From Loxodes magnus (taxonomy: Eukaryota > Ciliophora > Karyorelictea > Loxodida > Loxodidae), in the NCBI GenBank assembly GCA_946699065.1, contig CAMPDV010000020.1, positions 1,240,001-1,304,000 on the forward strand: a stretch of 64,000 bases of DNA. The letters run 5' to 3'. Position numbers and translations under genes: made by a program. The notes beneath the pieces were generated by a model. It did not search any database. It had not been told where the DNA came from and saw only the letters and a program-made list of their open reading frames with translations. This document shows positions 24,325-36,700 of the stretch, piece after piece (within the stretch, counting starts at the first letter, position 1; the number at the start of each line of letters is the position of its first letter).

Positions 24325-24903
24325 TCAACAGTTTTTTAAAATATGTTGATTTGATTTGCAACATCAACAAAGTTTGTATTATTGTCTTTATTTCGTTCTT
24401 TTTTATGATAATTTATTTTCTATATTTTCTAATCTTTTAATGAAACTTGTAGCAATCATTTCTTTTTCTGGATTCAATTCTGTTTTTAATTCTATTGGTA
24501 TTTTTTCTATTTCCATTTTTGTGTCGTATTTAAAATTTTATTATGATTAAGTTCAGAGTTATTCTTCCGTTATTAATTTGCTACAAATAAGTTATCTTCT
24601 AAGTATTAGTAATTCGTTGTTCTAATCTTCTATATTACTCATTAGTTCCCGTATTTTTTCGCCTAAGTTGTAAGTTGTTTCTTCATAATTTGAGATTACT
24701 TTTTACATTTGGTCTAATTAAATTTAAAGTTTTTGATTAGTTTCGTTTTTAGGTTAACTTATCTCTATTTATCCTACCATAACTTTACCTTCTGAAGAAG
24801 AGCTTGACTCCTCCTATTGTTATTATTTTTTCTAAATTTCTTTTGCCGCTTTTCTCTTTAGGTTTCTAAGTTAATTTTTTGAGAGTCGAAGAGATTAATC
24901 CAT
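24325..24903 (-). CDS. Gag/ORF1-like protein with CCHC zinc knuckle
   Basis: Minus strand, 192 residues from ATG 24903 to the first UGA after the knuckle (24327-24325). The N terminus is basic (MDQSLRLSKNQLRNLKRKAA), followed by a Gln/Ser run, a coiled coil (QIQLDQMQKVISNYEE to QNNELLILRRQL) and a second helix (FIKRLENIENKL). The C-terminal end is CWCCKSNQHILKNC, which fits CX2CX4HX4C exactly (24369-24328); one Trp inside it is a UGA. Basic plus coiled coil plus CCHC is the layout of non-LTR ORF1 and Gag proteins that package element RNA. If later UGAs are read as Trp the frame extends about 18 codons or more into the 3' region. Confidence 0.6.
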
Positions 24904-24910
24904 TTTATTC

Positions 24911-24924
24911 TAAGTGTAGTTAAT
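24911..24924. repeat. Target-site duplication, right copy
   Basis: TAAGTGTAGTTAAT, identical to 24061-24074; it lies immediately upstream of the element's 5' end (minus orientation). Confidence 0.75.
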
Positions 24925-25319
24925 TTAATAAATTAAACTAAGCTTAAAAGAAAGCAATTTAACTATTTAAATTTAGAAATAGCCATATAATAATCTCTGT
25001 TTGATCTTTATTGCTTATTTACTTAATAGGTTATACAAAATATTAATAATTGAAAGCATCTAGAACTTATAGTAAATAATTAGATTAAGTTTATTAGATT
25101 TAGCTGATTTAGATTATATTAGTCTATATTTAAAATAATAAAAGGTATTAGCTTTTATAGTAATATGATTGATTATTGATGGTATAACAATATAGCTAGG
25201 TATCCTTGTAATTATATTAAAGCTTTTTCACTTTTGCTATTCTACCTTTATTTTCTATTATGCTTTATTATCTTTGAGTTATTTCTTAAATTCTGATTTA
25301 TTATATCTTTTGTTGTAAA
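24925..25319. other. AT-rich intergenic stretch
   Basis: Spacer upstream of the plus-strand coiled-coil gene, presumably with its promoter. Nothing else was recognised. Confidence 0.5.
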
Positions 25320-28300
25320 ATGTCCCAAAATACATTTAAAGAACATAAAGAAAAAGAAACTGAAAAAACTTAATTAAATTAAATAAAGAAGGAAGATAAT
25401 AAGTAAAGAGAGAGTAAAGAGGAATCTGAATCAGAATAAGAAATAAGCGAATATGAAGAAGTAGAAGTAACTGCATCTTCTGATGATGAGGAGGAAGATT
25501 TAAATCAATCATAGCATAAAAACCAAAAAGAAATAGAAATTATTAAATAATAGCAATTAAAATAAACAACTGCTTAAGAATAGCAAGAATTATAGTTTAG
25601 CAAAACTAAAGACCTTTAAAAGTAAAATTCTTTAAAAAATCTAAAAGAAAAACATTAAGATATACAAAGTGATTAGTACTTGCAACAAAAAAGTCGAAAA
25701 TAATCTGAAAAAACTCTAGAATCATATAATGGTAATTCTATCAAATCGGAAAAAGATTAAAAAGAATAAATAACTAGATAGTCTTCATAGAAATCTAATA
25801 AATCAAGATAAAATTCTAGAAAAACTCTATCGAGAAGAGGATCTAATAGTTAACCATAAGAAGAAAATGAACAATTATCAAAGTCGATAGTGGAAGCAAA
25901 TGAAGCAAATAAGAGATAAACTAAATAAAACTAAGCCAATGTTTAGCAAAAAGAAACATAAAGCAATAATTCCTTAAAATCTTTAAAGTAAAAATTTGTA
26001 AAGAAACTCATTTAAAGATAAAATGTAGAAAGTGAATCTGAAGATTTATCAGCTGAAGATGAAGATGTAGATTCTGATAAATGTTCTTAGAAAAATAATA
26101 ACAGTTATAAAAGGAAGAAATCTAAATTGTAAAAATCTTTTGAATTGTAAAAAAGTCCTAGCATTACTAAAATAAGTGAATAATAGTAGTAAAATTAAAG
26201 TAATAGAAAAAATTTTAAAAGGACGAAACTGAAAAATAGTCTTTATTCGAATAATGAACAAACTGAATCCTAAAATCAAAATCAAAAAGATTAATAAGTA
26301 GAGTTGAGTAAAGTTGATCACATAAGTTTAATTTAATCTCCATTGAAGCAAAGTTCTTAAAAACCTCCTTTACAAAAATAAAATTAAAACTTTTAAAAAA
26401 ACATTCAAGTTTAAGACGAAAAATCTTAAAATGAAAAGAAAGAGCATAATTCCGAAAGCTAAAAGATGGTAAAACTAGAGATTAATTAAAATGAATCATA
26501 ATAAAAACAGATTATAACAGAAGAAGAAGTTTAGAAATAAGAATTTAAGCTTTAAAAAGAAGAATTGAACATCTAAAGTACGCAAATTGAGAAACAAACT
26601 TAAAGATAAAAATGCAAAAAAGATATAAAATAAAATGAAGAAAGTTCAGACGAAGTCTAAAGAGAAAAACCAAAGAATCCTTAGAAGAAAATTTAGAAAT
26701 AAATAAAAATAGAATAGTAAAAGCATTAAGATAAAAGCAAATAAAACTTATTTAAGAAGCCAGAAGTAAAACAAAAAAAGCCGAAAATTTTAAAAGATAA
26801 AAGAGAAATTGGGATACAACATAAATATGATGAGGCTGAAATATCAACATAATGTGCAATTTTTTATGAAAATCATAAAGATACACAATTTCCACTTAAA
26901 CAAGACTATATTACAGACTCAGATGAAGAAGAAATCAACAAGTTGCTTTAAATGGAATAAGAAGAAACATAAGTTTAAAGTAAACACCAAAGAAATTCCT
27001 CAGAAACAAACTCAAGTAGCTTAATAATTAAAAGTAAAAAAGAGAGTTTAAAGAACTAAATAAGAATTCAGGAGAAAAAATTAAAAATGATTAGAGAGTA
27101 AGTAAAAAACCAAAAGACTTTATTAAAATCTTTATCTCTTAACAAGAAAGGAGATATTTATATAGAAGATCTAGAGCAAGAGCTAAGATTAAAAGATCAG
27201 ATTATATCAGACTAAAAATAATAAATTATAAACAAATAGGCTGAACTAAAACTAGCCAAGTAAAACATCGAAAATCCTGAAGAAGATAGAATTATGTTAA
27301 TAAATTTGGAATCTCAATTTTTTGATTTAACGGAGTAGAATTAAAATCTAGAGCTCGAAAATTAGAAAATAAAGTAATAGTTAACTGAATAATTCCATTA
27401 ATAGCAAGCAAACGAAATAGAACTTTAAACATAAATATAAACATTAAAGAATTAACTTAACTATAGGAAATAAGTCTTAAAGTAAGGCGAAGGAAGTTCA
27501 AATGAAACAGAAGCTTATTCTGAAAAATCTTAAGCATTAACAGTCTTATAGTCAAAATAGGAGGAATTAGAAAAATTAAGAAAATCATTATAAATCCTTA
27601 TAAAGATGAAAGAGAGCAAAGGAGAAATAGTTTAAAAGCTTAAAGGCAGTATTGAAAAAGCTCAATAAATAATTCAAATAAAAAACTTGGAAATAGAAAA
27701 GCTGAATGATAAACTAAAAAATACAGGCTTGAATCTATAAAATAATATTGAAAAATTAGAATAATAAGTGAGGTAAATATTTAAGCAAGGGTAAGCAAAC
27801 ATAACTTTAGAAGAAACTATTTAAAATCTATCAGAGGCTATTAATCATTTAGTAAAAAATCCCGATAACGAAGATTTAAATGATTAGTAGTAGTAACTTA
27901 GCGTATAAATTTAAGAAATAAAGCTACAATTAGTTTAATAAAACAAATTAGAATAGAGTGCATTAGGCATTACATAAGAAAACTGTAAAGAAGTATAAAC
28001 AGAAATTAATTGAGAAAAGCTCGTATAAGAAGGAAAAATACAAACTGAAAGTGCAAAAGGAATGTGTTATAATTTAAAAGATAGCTAAGAAAATTCAGAT
28101 TAATTTTAAAAGTAAATGCAATTTCAAATATCTTAAAAGGAAAATGAAATTTAATCATTGAGCAAAAAGTTTAAATTGATTCAAGAGAAACTCTAGTATA
28201 GTCAATTTATCTAATAATAAACCAGTAAAAAACTACATGAATTTGATAATCAAATTAAAGAGTAGAGGATGCAAGTTAAACGTCTAGCAGAAGAAAAAGA

Positions 28301-29102
28301 AAAAATATAGCAAGCAGCTAGAAAATAGTAGCAATTATTAGCAAGATAAAAATAAGCAGCTCAAATTCTTAAAGATGAACTTTTAGAAAAAGAAAGTTTT
28401 ATTTTAAGAAAGGAAAACTAGCTTTAAAAAGTATAATCTTAAGCTGATTTACTTTAAAATTAAAATACAAATAAAAGAATAAATCAGGCTCAGTTTAATT
28501 AAAAAGCTGAAGACTTATTGGAAGAAAAAGATAATGAAATAAAAATGCTAAGAGATTTGGTTGCTAATTTACAAAGAATTATAAAGAACGGAGTAACTAT
28601 GTCATCAGGAGCAAGTGAAAGGAGCTCAAGTGATGTTCAAAACAAGTCTTTTTCTTCTGCAGATTTTTCTAAAAAAGTAAAATTGGAAACAGCAAATATA
28701 ACGTCCAATAGCATCAGTAATATTAGTACATTCACCTCAAAATCAAGTAGAAATTAGAATTATAATTAAGTTTAATTTATTAACTAAAATTTATATCCAC
28801 AGTTATTAAATTTATTACTTTTACTAAAAATTCTAATTATGTCATTGTTCAATTATAAAAATAATGATTCTAAATAAGTTTTAATTTACAAATAAAGCAG
28901 TAGTATCTATAAAAAATAAAGAAAAAGAATGAACTTACATTAATTCAAATAATTTAATATATATTAGAAATTTTAACTAAAGCAAATTTATTTGGGTAGT
29001 TTAAGTTGTATTTTTTTAAATGTTCTAAATTAAAGGCCAATAAGTTTGCAAGGAGTTTAAAAATAATTATAAATTTAGATTTAATTATATAAATAATAAT
29101 GA
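25320..29102 (+). CDS. Large Lys/Gln/Glu-rich coiled-coil protein
   Basis: ATG at 25320; intronless as far as visible. The N-terminal third is low-complexity and charged, with acidic patches (YEEVEVTASSDDEEEDLN, ESEDLSAEDEDVDSDKC) and many Gln from UAA/UAG. From about residue 560 to 1110 there is an almost unbroken coiled coil (KGDIYIEDLEQELRLKDQII, LEKLRKSLQILIKMKESKGE, LEEKDNEIKMLRDLVANLQR). The C-terminal end is Ser/Thr-rich (MSSGASERSSSDVQNKSF). Convincing protein sequence stops near SKSSRN at about 28754, followed by UAG; the first in-frame UGA is only at 29100-29102, adding about 115 doubtful codons. A cytoskeletal or basal-body structural role is possible but not shown. Confidence 0.65.
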
Positions 29103-29385
29103 AAGATAATTTTTAAGTTTCTCTACATATTTATAAAATATAAAATATAAAATTAAGATTAATTTAGAAATAATTTAATTTATATACTTGGCTAGTTGTA
29201 AAAACTAATCTTTCTTAAATATTAAATAATTTAAGGAATTTATAGTATCACAATTATTAATTTGATAATTCAAGATTATTAAAGAATTAATAAATGTGAT
29301 TTTGATTTTATTCTATCATATTTCTTTGGTAAATTTTACGATCTAAGTTTAATCAAATGTCACAAAAAATCGAAAAATTCAAAAA

Positions 29386-30339
29386 TCAATTATTTTTGCA
29401 TATCTAACATATAAAAGTTCCTTCAAAACATCCACTATGAGCAATTCTTCCACATTTTTTCAGGCATTGGATTTTTCTAGAAAATATAGCCAAACCACAA
29501 ATAAAGCATCTTATAGTTCCTTTATTTTCTAATTTTTGAATTCCATATAAAAGTTTCTCTGATTCTTATTTTTCTTGTTTTACTTAAAAGCTATTTTCAG
29601 TTTGTTTTTCTGCAAATACAGCTTGATCTTTCAACTATATTTGTGAGCCCTATTATTATTTTTAAGGAGTGCAAGCATAAGTCTATTTTTCCTTTTCTTC
29701 TGAATAAAGAATCTAATTTTATAAATCGTTGTATTAAAGCCAATACTAGGCTCCAACTAATTTTGAATCAGTTAAATTGTGTTCTAATTGGATAATAATT
29801 TCTTACTATTCTTCAATTTCAAATTCTTACTATATTAAGTCATTTCCTATTTTCTGATTTTATTAAGATGTTTATACTACAAAATTTTAGACTTCTTCTT
29901 TTTCTAAAATTAGTTATTTAATTTCTTCTTTCTTAGCGTTAATCTATGTAGTTAATTCTTGCAAAAGGCTGTTTTCTTTAGCTTTAAACTAATTTTAATC
30001 CTAAATATCTAGTTAAAGCTTTTGAATTTGCATATCTGTTATTTCTTTTTACTTTTAAACTTCTTTCTAAGTTTGCTAGTGATTGATGAGATTTTCTTTA
30101 TTTTATAGTATTTTAGTAGTTTCTTGATTTATTTGTTCTTAAACATCCTTAAATTTACGAATATTCTAACTTATTTCTTAAAAAATAGAATGATCTCTAA
30201 GATTCTGAGTCTGGAGAATTTCAGTTCTTTAATCTTTTAACTATTTTTTTAAATTTGTAATTTCTTGCTTAAGTTCAGCTTGCTTTATAAGAAAGTATTT
30301 CTGGTTATCACATAGTTCTATTCAATCCTAGTTCTACAT
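29386..30339 (-). CDS. Coiled-coil protein with C-terminal C4HC3-type zinc finger
   Basis: Intronless on the minus strand, 317 residues, start 30339, stop UGA 29388-29386 directly after the finger. Residues about 10-260 are coiled coil (LKQEITNLKKQLKDQRTE, QLIQQEFEIEEQQEIIIQLE). The last 40 residues form a compact Cys/His module: CFICGLAIFSRKIQC, KKCGRIAHSGC, FICQIC, i.e. CX2C...CX3C...HX2C...CX2C. This resembles a PHD or RING-like fold; the ligand or target cannot be told from sequence. The natural UGA end supports UGA as the stop codon. Confidence 0.65.
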
Positions 30340-32140
30340 AATGATACCCAAGATATTTTATTTAGCATAGCAATTCAATTTTAATATTTATAAAACTATA
30401 ATATCTCTTTAATTCAAAATCTGCTTCTATAACTTTAATATACTAAAGCTAAGACATTTCACTAGCCTCTTTATAATCTAAAAATACATTTTAAAAGTTA
30501 CAAAAGCTAATTAAAAAAGGCTTATAGTTAATATAAGCTATCTTGATTTATTAATTTGGCATAGATTAGCAACAACACAACTTATTTGAAATGTAAGATT
30601 TGTTAATAATGCAATTAGATGTATCATAGAATTTCTTTTAGGTTTATGTAATTTATTAATGTGCTTAGCATTGTAGACTATTTTTATTATTATAAGACTC
30701 TCAAGATTTTATAATTGATCCTTTATTAATTCTCTAATAAATCAGATCAAATAATTATCTTTTATTTGCTATTAATAGTTTACCTTATGCACCAACAAAA
30801 TAGTAACTAACTTCTTTGAACTAATGATGATAAGTTTAGTTTTTAGATGTCTTTTATAAAGTATAAATATAAATATTTAGGCAATTATAAGTAAGAAGTT
30901 AGAAGAGATAATAATAAATAGTTCCTAGAAATATGAATGAATCAGAATATTCACTATTTAATAATCTTTAATGTAAGATGCTTAGTTTAAATACTAACCA
31001 TTTAAGCATATATAGCACATAAATAATTATAATAGATCACACTTCTACATCCTTTTACTTTATTTATCTAAATAAGAAGTTTACTTTTAAAGTCTTTTTT
31101 ATATTTTCCAAATTTTAAGTTAATCAGTAAAATAAGTAGTTAGCCAATAAATTAACTAGAAAAGTAAAATCATCAAAGAGAGCAAAAGTAATAAAATAAA
31201 ATATAAAACTCTACTATTTTTTAAATTAGCATGCAAATATAATCTAAGTGTGCTAGAGTTAATTTTACCTAAATTAAATTTAGAGTGATTATGTTAGAAT
31301 GATTCAACTATTATATTTTATAATAAGAGTAAGATTAATAATTAAAATTAAAGAATTTAAATGATCAGCAACAACTATTTAGATTAAGTTATATAGAAGC
31401 TAACTTTACCATAAAATCAGGAACATAATAAAAGTTATTATATATAGAACTAAACAATTAATAAGTATTCTATTTAGAAAAAAAAGTTTATAATTAATAA
31501 GTATTCACTATTATCTGATAAATAGTCTGTTTATTTTCTGATTATTTATGCCAAATTTTTTTTAACTTAAAAGTAACTAATCAATATAATAATTTGATTG
31601 GTCTATTTTTATTTATAGCTATAAATTGGCAATTAATTATACTTTAATTATTACTAATTTATTCAAAACAGCTTCTAATATTTAAATATATATAACTCAA
31701 AGATTAAGTTATAATTTTGTATTGATGTCTTTATTTTGGATTTGAATAGCCATAATTATTACTAGTTTCTAATTCAGTGCTTTGGTCCTTGAAAAGCCTT
31801 CTTGTTTTTCTTAGATTAATGGGAAAATATTTATTAAATTGCTTCTCAAAAGTGCTTCAACATTAAATCTTTACTTTGAGTAAAATATTTCACTTAATAA
31901 AAATATTTATTTTAAATTTTATAAAGTTCAATCAAATGCTAAATTGAGATAAAACTTTAGAATATTTCTTAAAAATGTTAGAGGATTGATATCATAAATT
32001 TAAATAATAAAACTAAGCATAAGAAGTTACTTAAAATATAATTAAGAAAAGTATTAGTTAACTTTATATTGCTGCTTGAGAATGAAAATTTAAGAATCAA
32101 ATTTATTTAAATAATTTTTTTTCTGTACGCATCATTTTAC
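30340..32140. other. AT-rich intergenic region
   Basis: About 1.8 kb with no frame of protein-like composition on either strand and no repeat or RNA structure recognised. Confidence 0.5.
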
Positions 32141-32510
32141 AAACTAGATATTAACAGCAAACTCTTCATCTGAATAAGCGATAATAGGGTATCTAAAAAT
32201 GGTATAAGAAAAATAGATATAATATTAACTATTACATATCTATTTTTTATTTAATGATCATCTCCTTAAATAATTATTTTTTCTCTTTGGATAAAATATA
32301 AATTGCGTCACCTTCTTTTTGCTCTCTCTTAGTATAATAAGTTTTCATGTCGTTTTATATTACACTCCTTAAGTCACTGAAAGATCTCAATTAATGTTAA
32401 AATTTAAGTGATTTCTACATCAGAAGACCAAAGTTCTGGCTAATTTTACCGAGAGATAGGGCAGGAGGTTCGAAGTTTATACTTCATCCATCTTAGAATT
32501 ATATTATTAA
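32140..32510 (-). CDS. Possible small gene, exon structure unresolved
   Basis: GC is raised relative to the flanks and minus-strand frames contain protein-like pieces: ATG near 32487 giving MKYKLRTSCPISRQNQPELW, then WSSDVEITQILTLIEIFQ and NLLYQERAKRR before a UGA; a second frame gives EGDAIYILSKEKKQLFKEM; a third gives YPIIAYSDEEFAVNIQFVK before a UGA. They may be one gene split by small introns, or a short gene plus a neighbour. No family is recognised and splice sites could not be fixed. Confidence 0.25.
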
Positions 32511-33788
32511 ACAAGCTAGAAATGAATTATAAATGAGCAAAGTATTTATTTATATGTGATCGCTATTTATAAATAAACAAATTAACAAGAAAATAGTTTC
32601 TTATAGCAAGAGCAAGTTAATTAGCATAGAAGTTTTATTAGTTTAATTATATACTGACTAGTTTAGAATTTTTAACTTTTAATCTATTTCTAATCTTATT
32701 CCTCTAAAATTATTCTAAAATTGAAATTCTTAAATTTTGAAACATTTCTAAATTAGTTAGCTGCTATGAAAACTTGGTTTAAATATTATTTAAATTTAGA
32801 AAATAAATATTTATCATAGAATTATTATTTTCACTATTAATTTGCTATTTCTAAGTCTACAATGGTTTTATGAGATCGATTACTTATATATTGATTACTA
32901 AAGCAACAGTGCTAGTTGATTGCTAGGATTATAATATTTAGGCAACTTATTTTTTAAATTACTATTGTGCTATTTAGAAATGAGATAACTTATTAAATAC
33001 CTTCATTAATATTATCTTAAATTAATTTTCACTCCTTTTTAATATTTATTAGCATGATTTAGTTCTTTTATTAAAGATTTTGTGCTTATTCATACTAAAA
33101 ATATTTTTATTCTTCTATAAGTATAAAGTGCTAAGTGATTAATAATTAAGCATCAATCTGTTTGCAGCTTATATTGCATTATAATTATAAGTTATAGCAA
33201 AAATTAGAAAAATGGAAGTTAGGAATATAAGCTGTAATAACTAATTAGCTTATCTTGCAAATATTAATCTACTTAAGATTTAATAGGTTTGACGGAACAT
33301 AAGTTATAGACTCTAATCTTATTTAAAAGCAATATACAATTTACTTTAAATTTAAACTAGAATTTAAATATTATAATCTTCTATTTTTAATTAGTTTAAG
33401 TTAATAAGAAATAATTTACCTAAAATACCACAAGAAATAAATTTAACGTCATACAGAAAAAAACCAAAATCAAATAAAAAAGCAGGAAGATTGGAGCAAA
33501 GCCTTACTCTTTTATTGATTCGAAAGAAATGGATGAATAATAGATTTTTGCTTAGATAATGATGAATAGTTCTTAAGAAGTTAATTAATAGCTTACTAGC
33601 AATAAACTTAATATATAACTATTTTATTTCTATTTCTTTACTTTTATTTATAAGGTACAAAGTTAGGATGAATAAGCTTGCTATTAGATTTCTGAAAAGA
33701 GCAATATTTGATTTCTTTATATAGCATCTATTTTGATTAAATAATACTTTTACTAACTTTGAAGGGGCTTATTTTCTGTATAAGCATT
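32511..33788. other. AT-rich intergenic region with weak coding fragments near 33.4-33.6 kb
   Basis: Mostly bare AT-rich DNA. Around 33420-33620 two overlapping frames look mildly protein-like (NLPKIPQEINLTSYRKKP; ATG 33529, MDEQQIFAQIMMNSSQEV), but no splice site joins them and no motif is recognised. It may be a tiny gene or the 5' region of the next one. Confidence 0.35.
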
Positions 33789-36700
33789 ATGTTTCGTTAT
33801 TTAATGTAAATGATTATAATAGCAATCTTTATATAAGTTAAGTTGGTATCTTAGATTAAAGAATAAGAAATGATTATAAAAGAAATAGATCTATCATTTA
33901 TATATTCAGGAAATGTATAGCTAAACTTTTTCTTTTTGATAGCTTATTTTCAAATATCTTAAGATAAACACAATTACAGATCATTCATCTAAGTTATTGT
34001 AGTCTCTACTCCAAGACGATCTGAATATTTTAACTTAACAATTTTATTATATTAAGTTTTAGCAAAATAAGAGATAAAAAATGTAAATATCTTCTAAGCA
34101 AATTTGCACATATAAAGCTTAGCATGCATTTGATTGATATAAAGCAGATAAAATAAGCTTAAATTAAGAACTATCGCCGCATAATTAAAAGTTTTAGACA
34201 CACTAACTTAATAAAATTAAATCTACCAATTAATAAAATCTCTATTATACTATTTATTACTAATCTAAAGCTTTATTTCTATCTAGTTTACTTAATAAAC
34301 TTTAAATACTTGACTACTGAAGCTAATTTTGCTATATAAGATTAAATTAATATAATTTAAGAAATGGAATACTAAAAATTAAATAGTTGGTACTATAATA
34401 CAGCTATTGGTCTATAAGCAATAAGTGTAAAAGTAATTTCTTAAGCTATATTAATAGGATTTAGTTTATTATTTATTATATTTTTTATTCTCAAACCTTT
34501 ATGTATCTTTCCTAATAAACTGCATACTTTTATAAACTAGTACTATTTAGTTTTCTTTAAATAACTAATAAAAATGTAGAAGCTAACTAGTTATTAATTA
34601 GAATTTATTAACTTGCAAATATTCTCATTCTTTATAACTAATTACTATTTTTATCTAAAATTTTAATATTCAAATATTATTTGAAAATACCTCTGAAATG
34701 GAAAGAAGGAAGAAGTTGATTTTAATTAAGGTTATAGGATATGAGAGAATTATAACTATAAGGTATTCAACGAAATTAATAGATATATGGTAATAATAAC
34801 TCTAGAAATTATTATTTGACTGATTTTAACAATAAGCTATTTATTGCTTTTCAATAAATTCTTAGTTTTGCTTCTTTTTGGAATAATAGGATAAAGCAGA
34901 CTTTCTTATATAAGTATAATTGCAATGCTTAATATTGCAAAGGCATAATTTCCTTATAAAAGCATAAAAAGCTAAATATTTAAAAAATTTAAATATAAAT
35001 AAGAATAAAAACGCAATACACTATATTTCTCAGTATTTAATGTAAAAGTAGGTAATGCATAAGATTACATTTAGAAGAGTTAAATAAAAAATAAAGAGGG
35101 AAAGTCTTTATTCAATACTAGTATTATAAAATTTCACTCGCTTATTTAATATTTTCCAAAAATAATTTCAAACTAGAAATTATAAACCTATGAATTCTAT
35201 TTAAACTTGCTTCTCTAGTTAGATAAAATATAAAAACGATGTTTAATGAAATTGAAAGCCTTCTAAATTAGTAATGCCAGTGCTTTAATAATTTTGTTGA
35301 AAAACACAAAAGTATGAAAATAAGAAATTAGCGGTAGCTTGTTAATCATTAATAATTTATAAATATAAAAGATGTATACTAAAAACCAAAAATTTCATAA
35401 CTTATCACAAGATTTTAAAGCCAACACCTATATATAACAGTTTTCAGAAAACCAGAATTTAAACTAGTCTTAGAATGAAAGAGAAAGTAATAAAATATAA
35501 TAGGCTAATATCGAAAGATACTAGGAAGCTAACTTAAATTAAAATACAAAAGCAGTTTCATATATCAATAACAATAAAGATTTGAATTAAAGTGTAGAAA
35601 AGAATGAAAATAACACTCAGCTATATGCTTAGCAAACTGAAAATGTCGAAAGAGGAAAATACGATAGAAAAAATAATGATTCAGAATAAAGTAAATCTTC
35701 ATTCATTTAATCAGAAACATCTTAGAATCTACAAAAAATTCAGAGAAAGAATGAGCAAAGATAATAACTGGAAAATTTAAATAATAAACTAAAAGAATAA
35801 TTTAAGAATTTGTATTAATAACAGAAACTAAACTCTTAAAATGGTTAAGGTTAAGCTAGAAACATGATTAATATGTAAGAAAATAATATCAAAGATAAAT
35901 AAATCTATCATACCATCTAAAATTTTTAGATTAAGCCTAAATAGGTAAAAGTTGAAGAAGAATATAATTAAAGTTTGGGAGAACCACTATATAAGGAAAT
36001 AAAGTAATTACAGTTAAAACTAGAATAAAAAGAGATAGAAATTTAAAGGTTAAATGAAATGTAGAAAAATGAAAAGTCTTCTATTGTTTAAAAGTTTGAT
36101 GAAAGAATTTAGCAATAAGCCACTTAAATTTAACAACTTTCTGATAGATATAATCAAAAGGAAAAAGAATGAGAATTACAAGATAAAGAAAGCAAAGAAG
36201 TTGAAGTAAGATATTTAAAAATATTGGACTAAAATAAAAAATAAATGGCTTTAAAAGATGAAAAGATTAAAAACTTGGAATATTAAGTAAACTAATTAAA
36301 TTTTTAAATATAAGAGATTAGAACAAGGTAGTTAAATGAAACTTCTACTCGAGTTCGTGTTGCTTAACCTCAAATAGATTAAGAAAATGAAAATACTAAA
36401 ATAACTAAAGATAACCATATTTAAAAGCTAGAAAAATAAATAAAGTAGCTATTAATATAAAACTAAATAATAGAACAGCAAATGAATTAGTAAGTTGATA
36501 TTATTAATTAACAGTATAATCAGCTTGAACAATTTCAGAGATTATAAAGAAATGAAAAAAGTTAAAGTTAGAGCTCTCATTCAAAATCAATTGATCTTGG
36601 AAATTAATAAAGCCATTAAACTTAAGATTCTTTTTAGTAAATTCTAGCTAGGCAGAAACAATAATTGATGTAGAATGAATAACACAGAAAATTTAAATAA

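Larger units (their letters stand above)
24061..24924 (-). mobile_element. Retroposed element with 14-bp target-site duplication and CCHC ORF
   Basis: An identical 14-mer TAAGTGTAGTTAAT lies at 24061-24074 and 24911-24924, flanking an 836-bp insert. In the minus orientation the insert begins seven bases before an ATG (24903), encodes a coiled-coil protein with a retroviral-type zinc knuckle, has a GC-raised 3' part with several hairpins (24120-24265), and ends in a TTA trinucleotide run next to the duplication. A single-ended simple-repeat tail plus a target-site duplication is the hallmark of target-primed reverse transcription by non-LTR retrotransposons. No reverse transcriptase is encoded, so it is probably non-autonomous. 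The duplication is still exact, which suggests a fairly recent insertion. Confidence 0.7.

Noticed and set aside
32455-32500. tRNA-like T-arm (GGTTCGAA)
   Set aside because: No matching acceptor, D or anticodon stems at the right distances on either strand, and the same bases form a protein-like minus-strand frame.
34288-34324. 37-nt GT-AG intron candidate in the large membrane protein
   Set aside because: The 19-nt candidate at 34427-34445 also restores the frame, fits the size of all other introns, and keeps more protein-like sequence before the TM segment.
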